Part shown: positions 1-6,811 of the stretch, piece after piece
How the letters are laid out: every line of letters begins with the position of its first letter
Position numbering within the stretch: position 1 is the first letter of the stretch
NCBI RefSeq assembly: GCF_003386235.1
Contig: NZ_QRDZ01000030.1
Location: forward strand, 58,655 to 122,654
Source of the DNA: Cohnella phaseoli
GTDB lineage: Bacteria > Bacillota > Bacilli > Paenibacillales > Paenibacillaceae
Length of the DNA: 64,000 nucleotides
Direction: 5' to 3'
Program-made: the position numbers and the translations under genes
The notes under the pieces: model-generated
What the model was told of the DNA's origin: nothing
Databases searched by the model: none
The model's input: the letters and a program-made list of their open reading frames with translations, nothing else

Positions 1-1
1 G

Positions 2-1273
2 TCGCTGCTCGATTGGCGGATGGCGCTCTCGTTGTTCGCGGCGCTTCCGCTGGCGATTGCGCTTGTGCTGCTGACCTCCGGCTTTCAACGCAGGCTGGGC
101 GCCGGCCATATGGGAGCGAAGATCGAGGCGGGCAACCGGCTGCAGGAATATTTGAACGGCATTCGCGTCATCAAGGCATATAATCTGACCGGAGAGCGGT
201 TCACGAAGCTGGAGCGGTCGTTTAAGGATTTGATGCGGCACAGCATACGCATCGAAGGCATGCTTGGACCGATCGTGCTGAGCGCGGTTGCCTTCGTCCG
301 CTCCGGTCTGACGCTGATGATCATCGTTGGCGTGCACCTGCTGCTGGGGGGACGGCTCGACATCGTCACGTTCGTTTCTTTCCTGATCGTCGGCTCGCGC
401 ATTTTCGACCCGCTGACCTCCGCGCTTGCCGGGTATGCGGAGTTCCGCTATTACGAGCAGGCGGGGGAGCGCATCTTGAAGCTGCTGAAGGAGCCCGTGA
501 TGACGGGGGAGCGGCAGCCTCCCGACCGGCATGACATCGAATTGCGGGGCGTGACCTTCGGCTATCGTCAGCAGGCGGTGCTGAAAGACGTAAGTCTCGC
601 CGTGCCGGTCGGCTCATTCACCGCGTTGGTCGGACCGTCCGGCAGCGGGAAGAGCACGGTTTTGCGGCTTATTGCGCGGTTCTACGATCCGGACGCCGGA
701 GAGGTGCTGCTTGGCGGCGATAACGTTCGGAGCATGGAGCCGGAAGCGCTGCTGCGCAAAGTATCGATGGTGTTTCAGGACGTCTACCTGTTTCAAGACA
801 CGATTGCGAACAATATTCGCTTCGGCCGCGGCGACGCGACGATGGAGGAGATCGTGGAGGCCGCACGCCAGGCCTGCTGCCACGATTTCATCAGGAAGCT
901 GCCCAATGGCTACGACACGTTGGTCGGAGAAGGAGGCAGCACGCTGTCCGGCGGCGAGAAGCAGCGAATTTCCATTGCAAGGGCGATGCTGAAGAACGCG
1001 CCGATCGTGCTGCTGGACGAGGCGACCGCATCGCTCGATCCGGAGAACGAGGCATCCATTCAGCAGGCAATCGACCGGCTCGTGCAGGGCAGAACGGTTA
1101 TCGCCATCGCCCACCGTCTGAAGACGGTTAGAGGAGCCGACAATATCGCCGTGCTGTCCGAAGGCAGGATCGTCGAGCAGGGGCGTCATGACGATCTGCT
1201 GGCCGCCGGAGGCTTGTACAAGCGGATGTGGGAGCTGCAGCGACAGGCGAGCGGCTGGAAAATTTCCTCGTAA
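2..1273 (+). CDS. ABC transporter half with fused permease and ATPase (5' end outside window)
   Basis: The frame is open to the left edge, so the ATG at 20 is internal and the N-terminal membrane helices are missing. What remains is the end of a type-IV ABC membrane domain followed by a complete ATPase domain: Walker A GPSGSGKST near residue 205 counted from base 20, signature LSGGEKQRISIARA, Walker B IVLLDEATASLD and the H-loop AIAHR. The sequence style (LPNGYDTLVGEGGSTLSGG) matches the YbtP/YbtQ and IrtA/IrtB type of siderophore transporter halves, as well as multidrug exporters. The Fur-box gene cluster that starts 50 bp downstream supports a siderophore or metallophore role, either import of the ferric complex or export of the free ligand. 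Direction and substrate are inference; its partner half would lie upstream of the window. Confidence 0.9.
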   Translation, partial: SLLDWRMALSLFAALPLAIALVLLTSGFQRRLGAGHMGAKIEAGNRLQEYLNGIRVIKAYNLTGERFTKLERSFKDLMRHSIRIEGMLGPIVLSAVAFVRSGLTLMIIVGVHLLLGGRLDIVTFVSFLIVGSRIFDPLTSALAGYAEFRYYEQAGERILKLLKEPVMTGERQPPDRHDIELRGVTFGYRQQAVLKDVSLAVPVGSFTALVGPSGSGKSTVLRLIARFYDPDAGEVLLGGDNVRSMEPEALLRKVSMVFQDVYLFQDTIANNIRFGRGDATMEEIVEAARQACCHDFIRKLPNGYDTLVGEGGSTLSGGEKQRISIARAMLKNAPIVLLDEATASLDPENEASIQQAIDRLVQGRTVIAIAHRLKTVRGADNIAVLSEGRIVEQGRHDDLLAAGGLYKRMWELQRQASGWKISS

Positions 1274-1321
1274 AAGCAAAGCTTACATTTGCAAATTTCG
1301 CCCGATTCCACTACAATCTAA

Positions 1322-1345
1322 TTGATAATGATTATCAATGATAAT
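1322..1345 (+). promoter_or_regulatory. Fur box 1
   Basis: The stretch TGATAATGATTATCAATGAT is a near-consensus Fur operator (consensus GATAATGATTATCATTATC). It lies directly upstream of the small AraC gene. The box would allow iron repression of the AraC gene and the nicotianamine-synthase-like gene behind it. It overlaps two upstream in-frame ATG codons (1338, 1344), which argues that neither is the real start. Confidence 0.8.
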
Positions 1346-1373
1346 GAGTGGAAGAAGGAGGCGTTATACGGGA

Positions 1374-1724
1374 ATGAGAAAAGGAATATCGCGTGATACG
1401 ATCGAAGCCACTATTGTCTATATGAAAGGCCACTTGCAGGAGAAGATTACGAGGGACCAGTTGGCCGCGCTGGCGGGCCTGACTCCGGAGCACTATTCGC
1501 GGGTGTTCAATAAGTTCACCGGACATTCTCCATTCGAATATATGAGGGTACTGCGCGTCGAACGCGCGCTGGAGCTGCTGCAGCGCTCGCCGATTAAGGT
1601 CAAAGAGGTTGCCCGGCGGGTCGGTATTGACGACCCGTATTACTTCAGCCGCATGTTCAAGCGGCTGACCGGCGCGGCTCCGTCGGCGAGCAAATGCACG
1701 CAGACGATCGGCGCGGGCCTCTGA
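1374..1724 (+). CDS. Small AraC-family DNA-binding protein
   Basis: The product is about 116 residues and consists almost only of an AraC-type double helix-turn-helix (LAALAGLTPEHYSRVFNKFT and VARRVGIDDPYYFSRMFKRL), with no room for a ligand-binding domain. I chose ATG 1374 because GAAGGAG lies at 1354-1360 and the upstream in-frame ATGs fall inside the Fur box. The usual AraC ending (TPxxYR) is altered to APSASK and then a short tail, so the C-terminus may be slightly damaged. It is probably an iron-repressed local regulator of the metallophore genes. Stand-alone short AraC proteins exist, but a shortened relic of a longer Btr-like regulator is also possible. Confidence 0.75.
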   Translation: MRKGISRDTIEATIVYMKGHLQEKITRDQLAALAGLTPEHYSRVFNKFTGHSPFEYMRVLRVERALELLQRSPIKVKEVARRVGIDDPYYFSRMFKRLTGAAPSASKCTQTIGAGL

Positions 1725-1821
1725 CCGAAATCGACTGAACCGGCAGATGACATCATCCGCCTGTCCCGCTTCATATACTTCCTGTATTTGACGTTGTCAG
1801 AGACGGAGGGATGGGCAGGCG

Positions 1822-2652
1822 ATGCTAAGCGAGGAATGTTTTGCGGAAGGCATGCGCGCGTGGGCGGACAAATTGAATGAACTTGGAGCCGAAGTATGCC
1901 GTCGTCCGGATAGCTGGTTGCGGCTTGGCGCCGAACTGGATCGGTTATGCGAGTTTATTTTGCGCGAAGATAACGAACGGTTCCAATGGCGCCTGGAGAG
2001 CGACAGGGATGCGCAGGAAGCGGCGGGGAGTCTAAGGGACGCTTCAGCCCGGGCGCTGGGCGCGCTGGAGAAAATGAGGGCGAGACAAATCTGCGCGCAC
2101 GGACGCAGCGTCGATCTATATTCCTCCTTGCTGTCCGCGTCCGTGAGGGAGGAGCGGGAGGGCATGCGCCTCCGTCGGGGGGACAGGGTAATGTTTATCG
2201 GTTCCGGCGCGTTTCCCGCGTCGGCCTTCGCCATTGCGGAAACGGCGTCGGAGGTACTGTGCGTCGATATTGACGAGGAAGCGATTAGGCACGGAACGGA
2301 GCTTGCCCGGTATTTGGGTATGAAAGCTTCGTTTCGTTTTTTGCGCAGCCATCTGGACGACCCCGAATTCGTAAGCGCAGCTACGCACGTGTTCATTGCT
2401 TCTCTGGTGCCTGAGAAGCGGGATATTTTGCGCGAGCTGCGCTCCTATGTTCGGCCCGATTGCCGCATCGTCGTCAGGTACGGCAACGGCCTCAAGTCTC
2501 TGTTTAATTACCCGCTGGACACCGGAGCGCTGACGGAATGGCGCGCTGCGGCTCCGGGCATGACCGGGCGTATCTACGACACGGCGATTTTGCGGTCGCG
2601 GACGACGGCTTACGAATGGCAGAACAGCCATTTCATCGCTTCGGGTACATAG
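1822..2652 (+). CDS. Nicotianamine-synthase-like protein (CntL family), putative metallophore synthase
   Basis: The 276-residue protein has the landmarks of the nicotianamine synthase family: a glycine-rich SAM site VMFIGSGAFPASAFAIA (residues about 123-139), an acidic ribose-binding strand LCVDIDEEAIRHG, and the family-typical segment FIASLVPEKRDILRELR followed by RIVVRYGNGLKSLFNYPL, equivalent to the plant ALVG..EK...HL...RSAHG.R.FLYP region. Bacterial members (CntL) transfer an aminobutyrate group from SAM to an amino acid on the way to staphylopine-type opine metallophores. The position behind a Fur box fits this. The usual partners, the racemase CntK and opine dehydrogenase CntM, are not in the window. 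The GGAGGG at 1805-1810 precedes the ATG. The 3' end overlaps the esterase gene on the other strand by 43 bp. Confidence 0.8.
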   Translation: MLSEECFAEGMRAWADKLNELGAEVCRRPDSWLRLGAELDRLCEFILREDNERFQWRLESDRDAQEAAGSLRDASARALGALEKMRARQICAHGRSVDLYSSLLSASVREEREGMRLRRGDRVMFIGSGAFPASAFAIAETASEVLCVDIDEEAIRHGTELARYLGMKASFRFLRSHLDDPEFVSAATHVFIASLVPEKRDILRELRSYVRPDCRIVVRYGNGLKSLFNYPLDTGALTEWRAAAPGMTGRIYDTAILRSRTTAYEWQNSHFIASGT

Positions 2653-3362
2653 AGAACGCCTTTGGCGAAGGAATGCACATCGCTCTCGTATACGGTCATA
2701 CTGGCAGTGTGCCCGGTAAAACCGGTTTGCAGCAGATGACGATAGATCGTTTTGTGATTGGGCACCATCCACTGCTGTCCGTTCGTTCGCTCGGAGCCCT
2801 CGGCATGGCCGACATTGATATAGAGCCGTTGGCCCGCATTTCGAATAGGCAGCCGTTGTATCCATTCCGCGAAGCCGGGAAACCAGAACGAGCCGGAGAA
2901 GCTGCCGACGCGCCCGAACACGTCAGGGTACAGCAAGGCGGTATAGACCGAGATCAAGCCGCCGAGCGAAAAGCCTATAATTCCGGTATTCCGCGCGTCG
3001 GGCAGCGTTCGGTAGCGGCTATCTACGTACGGCTTGAGCGTGTGGGAGAGATACGAGGCATATTGCGCCGCATTTCCGCCGAACAATCTGCCCGGCTCGA
3101 AAACGTTGGGGGCCGCAAACGGCGTATATTCGTCGTCCCGGTCGAAGGGAACGATTCCGACGAAGATAAGGCCGGGAAGCACTCCCCGGGCGGTCAATTC
3201 CCGGATCGCCCGGAGAGCTTCGCTATGCTCGGGATCGATCAGATCACCGCCGTCCTGCACGTAGACGACCGGATAACGATGTTCGCCACCGTCATAATCG
3301 TCGGGCAAATAGACCGCCAGCTCGCGATCCGCCAGCTGGTCTTTCTGCAGGTGAAATTTCAT
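2610..3362 (-). CDS. Siderophore esterase, Fes/IroE/BesA type
   Basis: A 250-residue cytoplasmic alpha/beta hydrolase of the esterase-D family. It shows the nucleophile elbow GFSLGG (serine at about residue 149) and a C-terminal histidine in DVHSFAKG, with the strand YPVVYVQDGG near the N-terminus. Enzymes of this kind (BesA for bacillibactin, Fes and IroE for enterobactin) open ester-linked ferric siderophores to release iron. It is the last gene of the minus-strand operon and starts 21 bp after the siderophore-binding lipoprotein gene, with AAGGAGGC as ribosome binding site. That context is the main reason to prefer a siderophore substrate over a general esterase. It ends inside the convergent nicotianamine-synthase-like gene. 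Confidence 0.85.
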   Translation of the reverse strand: MKFHLQKDQLADRELAVYLPDDYDGGEHRYPVVYVQDGGDLIDPEHSEALRAIRELTARGVLPGLIFVGIVPFDRDDEYTPFAAPNVFEPGRLFGGNAAQYASYLSHTLKPYVDSRYRTLPDARNTGIIGFSLGGLISVYTALLYPDVFGRVGSFSGSFWFPGFAEWIQRLPIRNAGQRLYINVGHAEGSERTNGQQWMVPNHKTIYRHLLQTGFTGHTASMTVYESDVHSFAKGVLYVPEAMKWLFCHS

Positions 3363-3383
3363 TTTGCCAAGAGCCTCCTTGTA

Positions 3384-4412
3384 TTAAGAGACGAGAGCGG
3401 CACCAATTTGACCAACCACGTACTTCACCGCAAGCGGACCGCCCGCATTCGCGGAAATGTCCATTTTGAACACTTTTCCGTTCTTCGCGGCGCTCAGCGA
3501 ATTCCACACCTTGCTCTTATTCAGCTCCTCCAGCCTGCCATCGATGCCGTCCAAATAATCGACGACGAAAATAATGTCCGGATCAAGCATCGTCACGCCT
3601 TCCATAGAGACGGCGTCGTCCTCCAATTTGAAGGCGCCCGGAGATTTCATGCCGAGTCCTTCCGGATCGTACACGTATTCGATCGAGCTGTCGTCCAGCA
3701 CGTAAAACGTATCCCCGTTGCCCGTCGGCCACAGGAACGTTACGGACTGATCCTTGTAAGGAGCCAGCTTGGCCCGGGTATCGTTCATAAGCGCTGTCAA
3801 TTCGGCGATATAAGCGTCCGCTTCCCGTTCCTTGCCGAGCAGCTTGGCGTATTCCCGCAATCTTTCCTTCCAATTCATCTCCTCGATGCTGAGCATGACG
3901 ACCGGCGCAATTTTGCCAAGGTCCTCGTACACATCGTTATGCGTGCCGGAAAAAGCCAATATGAGATCGGGTTCCAGCTCCGTCATCATTTCCAAATTCG
4001 GCGTCACGACTTGCCCGATATCCGCTACCTGAGAAGTTTGCGCATAAGGCTTCAGCGTTTCGAACGCGTTCAAGATCCGGTCGGCCAGAACGGATGCGAT
4101 CGGGGGCGTGTCCAGCGCGAACAGGTATTCCATCATACTGAAATGAGAGACGATAATTCGCTTCGGCTGAGCTTCCAGCTTCACGTTATTGCCTGTTGCG
4201 TCCGTGTAGGTTCTAGGCCATGCCGGCTGCGAGGTCTGGGAGATCGTCTCCGATACCCGAGGGACTGTCGTCTCGGCTTGCAAGGAGGCTGAAGCCGAGG
4301 AGGACCTAGGGTTGCTATTCGTCGCCGCTCCCGATCCCGAGCATGCGCTCAGCACCAGCGCGATTCCCAACACCAGCATAGCAAGCTTGCCTCTTTTCTC
4401 GAATTGAATCAT
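3384..4412 (-). CDS. Iron-siderophore-binding lipoprotein (FeuA/FhuD-like)
   Basis: Read from ATG 4412, the product is 342 residues with a lipoprotein signal ending in the lipobox LVLSAC (cysteine near residue 24), a Ser/Ala-rich linker and then a class III periplasmic-binding-protein fold: TDATGNNVKLEAQPKRIIVS, the EPDLILAFSGT strand, and PDIIFVVDYLDG. This is the family that binds ferric catecholate or hydroxamate siderophores outside the membrane and hands them to a permease. A strong ribosome binding site (GGGAGAGGA) precedes the ATG and a Fur box lies 33 bp further up. No FeuBC-type permease or ATPase gene follows, so transport partners must be elsewhere or be the ABC half at the left edge. 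The same frame is open upstream into the AraC gene. Confidence 0.88.
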   Translation of the reverse strand: MIQFEKRGKLAMLVLGIALVLSACSGSGAATNSNPRSSSASASLQAETTVPRVSETISQTSQPAWPRTYTDATGNNVKLEAQPKRIIVSHFSMMEYLFALDTPPIASVLADRILNAFETLKPYAQTSQVADIGQVVTPNLEMMTELEPDLILAFSGTHNDVYEDLGKIAPVVMLSIEEMNWKERLREYAKLLGKEREADAYIAELTALMNDTRAKLAPYKDQSVTFLWPTGNGDTFYVLDDSSIEYVYDPEGLGMKSPGAFKLEDDAVSMEGVTMLDPDIIFVVDYLDGIDGRLEELNKSKVWNSLSAAKNGKVFKMDISANAGGPLAVKYVVGQIGAALVS

Positions 4413-5399
4413 GTTCCTGTCCTCTCCCTTGTTCAAACGGTCATAATGAAAATGATTTTCATTATCATTTGCATTGTAACGCCCTGAAACTTCCGGCACA
4501 AGGGAGGATATGATCCGATTCGTATGACGATCTGATCCTGCATAATCGGCGCTGCGGGCGGATCGATATTGACCGGGCGTCATGCCGGCGTATTTTTTGA
4601 ACGTTTTGTTGAAATAGGAAATGTCGTTGTAGCCTACTCCTTCCGAGATGTCCTGTAGAGCGGCATCGGTGCGGAGCAGCAGCTCCTTGGCTTTGTCCAT
4701 GCGCACCTTGATGAGATAGCCGATCGGGCTTTTACCCGTTCCCAGCTTGAATTGCTTGACGAGATGCGGAACGCTGTAGTTCAGCGCCTCCGCCATGCGC
4801 TCCAATGTGACGGACTCGGCGTAATGACGATGAATATAGCGGATAGCTTGTCCGACCAGGTCGGAAGGAAGCGGCGAGCGAGCGGGCTCGTCCATCTGCT
4901 CAAGAAGCTCGCACACCCACCTGTAAAACAGCGCTTTGACGCGCAGCGGCCGTATACCGTCTGTTCCGCCGCCGGCCCAGATCTCATACAAGCGGTCCAA
5001 CTGGTTCAACAGGGAAACGGGACGGGAAGGGGAAAAGGAATAAGGCGCCAGGAGCCACGGATTGCGATCCGTCAGCGGCACCGTCTCTGGACGATACAAG
5101 GTGGGAAAGCGGAGCGCGTAGTGCACGGCGTAATATTCGAAATCCTCGTCTCCGACGGCGATATGGAGTACGAAGCCCTTGCTTCCGTGAAGCGCTTGGC
5201 ATCCGGAGACGCTAAACGGCACATCGTCAAACCGGATCCGTGCGCTTCCGCGAAAGCTGTACAGGAACAGATGGGAAGGCAAAATATAGGGCGGCAGGTT
5301 GTCGCCCGCCCGCAGCTTGTGCAGACGGACGTCCAACACCTTAACGAAAGCTTGGTTCCATAGAGCGAGCAGCTCATCCAGTTTCATGGCCGGGCTCAT
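3384..5399 (-). CDS. AraC-family regulator, reading in frame into the siderophore-binding lipoprotein
   Basis: From ATG 5399 (one base after the nitroreductase stop) the frame encodes an AraC regulator: an N-terminal cupin-like sensor of about 180 residues and a C-terminal double helix-turn-helix (MAEALNYSVPHLVKQFK and ISEGVGYNDISYFNKTFKKY, ending MTPGQYRSARS) near residue 290. There is no stop codon after it. The frame continues through a linker of about 40 residues that is encoded by the Fur box and the ribosome binding site, then through the complete lipoprotein. Regulators fused to a siderophore-binding domain are known (Btr/YbbB of Bacillus subtilis), but they lack a signal peptide. Here the signal peptide is intact, so either the AraC gene has lost its stop or two products arise. 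ATG 5387 and TTG 5414 are alternative starts. Confidence 0.7.
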   Translation of the reverse strand: MSPAMKLDELLALWNQAFVKVLDVRLHKLRAGDNLPPYILPSHLFLYSFRGSARIRFDDVPFSVSGCQALHGSKGFVLHIAVGDEDFEYYAVHYALRFPTLYRPETVPLTDRNPWLLAPYSFSPSRPVSLLNQLDRLYEIWAGGGTDGIRPLRVKALFYRWVCELLEQMDEPARSPLPSDLVGQAIRYIHRHYAESVTLERMAEALNYSVPHLVKQFKLGTGKSPIGYLIKVRMDKAKELLLRTDAALQDISEGVGYNDISYFNKTFKKYAGMTPGQYRSARSADYAGSDRHTNRIISSLVPEVSGRYNANDNENHFHYDRLNKGEDRNMIQFEKRGKLAMLVLGIALVLSACSGSGAATNSNPRSSSASASLQAETTVPRVSETISQTSQPAWPRTYTDATGNNVKLEAQPKRIIVSHFSMMEYLFALDTPPIASVLADRILNAFETLKPYAQTSQVADIGQVVTPNLEMMTELEPDLILAFSGTHNDVYEDLGKIAPVVMLSIEEMNWKERLREYAKLLGKEREADAYIAELTALMNDTRAKLAPYKDQSVTFLWPTGNGDTFYVLDDSSIEYVYDPEGLGMKSPGAFKLEDDAVSMEGVTMLDPDIIFVVDYLDGIDGRLEELNKSKVWNSLSAAKNGKVFKMDISANAGGPLAVKYVVGQIGAALVS
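4445..4469 (-). promoter_or_regulatory. Fur box 2, inside an open frame
   Basis: On the minus strand this reads AATGATAATGAAAATCATTT followed by TCATTATG, a good Fur operator about 33 bp before the lipoprotein ATG. It probably controls the lipoprotein and esterase genes separately from the upstream part of the operon. The operator is also translated in the continuous AraC-lipoprotein frame, giving the odd peptide NANDNENHFHYD. Confidence 0.8.
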
Positions 5400-5400
5400 C

Positions 5401-5919
5401 TTACCAAACTTCAAGTCTGTCGTTCAGGGGAGCGACCGCCGGCTTCTCCGGAAGCGAATCGAAAAAGCCGAGACCGAGGATGCCGGCGATCCGCTCGTCG
5501 TCTCGGACGCCGGCCAGCGCCCGCAGCTCCGTGCAGGCGGAATAATCGGCCAGCTCCCAGGCCATGCCGAGCCCGTGAGTCCAGCCGAGCATTTGAATGT
5601 TTTGAATGAGGCAGCAGACGGCTCCGAAGTCGTCGTTATCGATGCGCTCGTCCTTGTTGGACGGAGACGTAACGATCAGAGCGACCGGAGCTTGCGCAAG
5701 CGTCTCGACAAGACGCGGATGCTTGTCGGCGTCGACTGCGGCGGTCAGCTTTTGCTTCGCCGTTCCATCCGCATAGATGAAGCGCCACGGCTCTCGCAGC
5801 TTGTGGTTAGGCGCCCAGACGGCATCTTCGAGAATGGATAGAATCAATTCCCGGAAGACGGGCCGTTCGGCGAATTGGCGCACCTCTCGCGTTTCCCGGA
5901 ATAGGGAAAGAATACTCAT
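5401..5919 (-). CDS. Nitroreductase-family flavoprotein 1
   Basis: A 172-residue member of the nitroreductase fold. The N-terminal RETREVRQFAERPVFRE and the segment AVWAPNHKLREPWRF carry the usual FMN-phosphate and substrate-side residues, and GLGMAWELADYSA corresponds to the conserved helix late in the fold. GGAGG lies just before ATG 5919. It is the second gene of the Fur-box operon, 28 bp after its paralogue, and ends one base before the AraC start. Its physical place among siderophore genes suggests NAD(P)H-dependent reduction of ferric siderophore or of flavin. This is inference; family members have many substrates. Confidence 0.85.
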   Translation of the reverse strand: MSILSLFRETREVRQFAERPVFRELILSILEDAVWAPNHKLREPWRFIYADGTAKQKLTAAVDADKHPRLVETLAQAPVALIVTSPSNKDERIDNDDFGAVCCLIQNIQMLGWTHGLGMAWELADYSACTELRALAGVRDDERIAGILGLGFFDSLPEKPAVAPLNDRLEVW

Positions 5920-5947
5920 ATCGAAAAAACCTCCGTTTCTATTGAAA

Positions 5948-6523
5948 TTACAAATAAGTCAGCTTTGACACCGCGGATGTGCGCGGCTTCGTTTTCGGCG
6001 CTTTCTCGCAGTATCCCAAATAGAGGATCGTGACGATGCGTTCGTCCGCTTGCAGACCGATGCCGGACGTAAAAGACGGCTTATGCATGAACGGCTCCGT
6101 ATTCCATACCGTTCCGATTCCCTGCTCCCAGGCGAGCAGCGACAAGCTTTGCAGCACGGCGCTGACCGTCGCGTAATTGCGCCTGCTCTCTTCCTGCTCC
6201 TTCACGATGACGATCAGAAAGGCGGGAATTTGCGCGATGCGATCGGCCATCAACTGATTAAGCTTGTTCGGCATCCATTTGTACAGCCCTTGCTCGGAAT
6301 AGGTGTCCATAATCATCGAAGCCGCCTTGGCTTTGCCTTCGGAACTGGACGCGAGAATGAAGCGGTGGGAGGGCTCCCGCCCGGCCGGAAGGGCGGAGGC
6401 CTCGGCCGCTTGCAGCAGTTCGGTTACCAGCTCCGGCGATAAGGCGCGCTTGGCGAAGCTGCGAATCGATCTTCTCTCTCGGACCAATCGGGAGAGCACC
6501 GATTTTTGTTGAGTGGCAGTCAT
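5948..6523 (-). CDS. Nitroreductase-family flavoprotein 2
   Basis: A 191-residue nitroreductase-fold protein (RLVRERRSIRSFAKRALSPE, SALPAGREPSHRFI, LLAWEQGIGTVWNTEPF). I start it at ATG 6523, which has AAAGGATGG upstream and lies just inside the Fur box; the open frame extends further up to 6751 but crosses the operator, so that extension is not likely used. It heads the minus-strand operon. It shares only the general fold pattern with the protein from 5401-5919, so the pair may be a heterodimer or two enzymes with different acceptors. A role as iron or flavin reductase for siderophore iron release is suggested by context only. Confidence 0.82.
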   Translation of the reverse strand: MTATQQKSVLSRLVRERRSIRSFAKRALSPELVTELLQAAEASALPAGREPSHRFILASSSEGKAKAASMIMDTYSEQGLYKWMPNKLNQLMADRIAQIPAFLIVIVKEQEESRRNYATVSAVLQSLSLLAWEQGIGTVWNTEPFMHKPSFTSGIGLQADERIVTILYLGYCEKAPKTKPRTSAVSKLTYL

Positions 6524-6568
6524 GGCTACGATCCATCCTTTCGATTTTCTGTTTTTATCATATCGCAA

Positions 6569-6588
6569 ATGATAATCATTATCAATTA
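6569..6588 (-). promoter_or_regulatory. Fur box 3
   Basis: AATGATAATCATTATCAATT contains the 7-1-7 palindrome TGATAATCATTATCA, an almost perfect Fur operator. It lies about 45 bp before ATG 6523 and most likely represses the whole minus-strand operon in iron-replete cells. Confidence 0.85.
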
Positions 6589-6612
6589 AAAATGGGATGA
6601 GAAGCTGCGTAA

Positions 6613-6807
6613 ACGGAATCCGAAGACAGAAAAAGAAGGCGTCGTTTCCGTCAGGCAACGGATCGGCGCCTTCTCTCGTTTGCTTCATTACAAGAGCTGA
6701 GCATAGACGGCAAGGAATCGGAATGGCATGGAAGCGCCGGTGAACATACATTGACGCTAGCCGTTCCCGGCAAAGAAGTGAGATTAAAAGTCGCGTTGGA
6801 ACTTTGA
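6613..6807 (+). pseudogene. Possible 3' remnant of a lost gene
   Basis: This plus-strand frame has no start codon with a ribosome binding site. Its last 40 codons (6685-6807) read as a normal beta-strand protein end (ELSIDGKESEWHGSAGEH, then alternating TLTLAVPGKEVRLKVALEL and a stop), similar in style to the last beta-sandwich strands of glycoside hydrolases. The part before 6685 overlaps the terminator-like hairpin and looks non-coding. It may be a relic of a deleted carbohydrate-active gene, or chance. Confidence 0.3.
6629..6674 (-). terminator. Possible rho-independent terminator behind the AraC gene
   Basis: On the minus strand AGAAGGCG pairs with CGCCTTCT around an inner CCG/CGG pairing, followed by TTTTTC. 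It could end transcription from the AraC gene at 6812-7714 and separate it from the iron operon. Confidence 0.5.
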
Positions 6808-6811
6808 ATGC

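Noticed and set aside
2538..4292. Long plus-strand frame of 584 codons opposite the esterase and lipoprotein genes
   Set aside because: It lies antisense to two well-supported genes, is rich in Arg and His as expected of a shadow frame, and has no ribosome binding site or recognisable domain.
6524..6751. N-terminal extension of nitroreductase 2
   Set aside because: It would translate the Fur box and a terminator-like hairpin; ATG 6523 has a proper ribosome binding site and begins the conserved fold.
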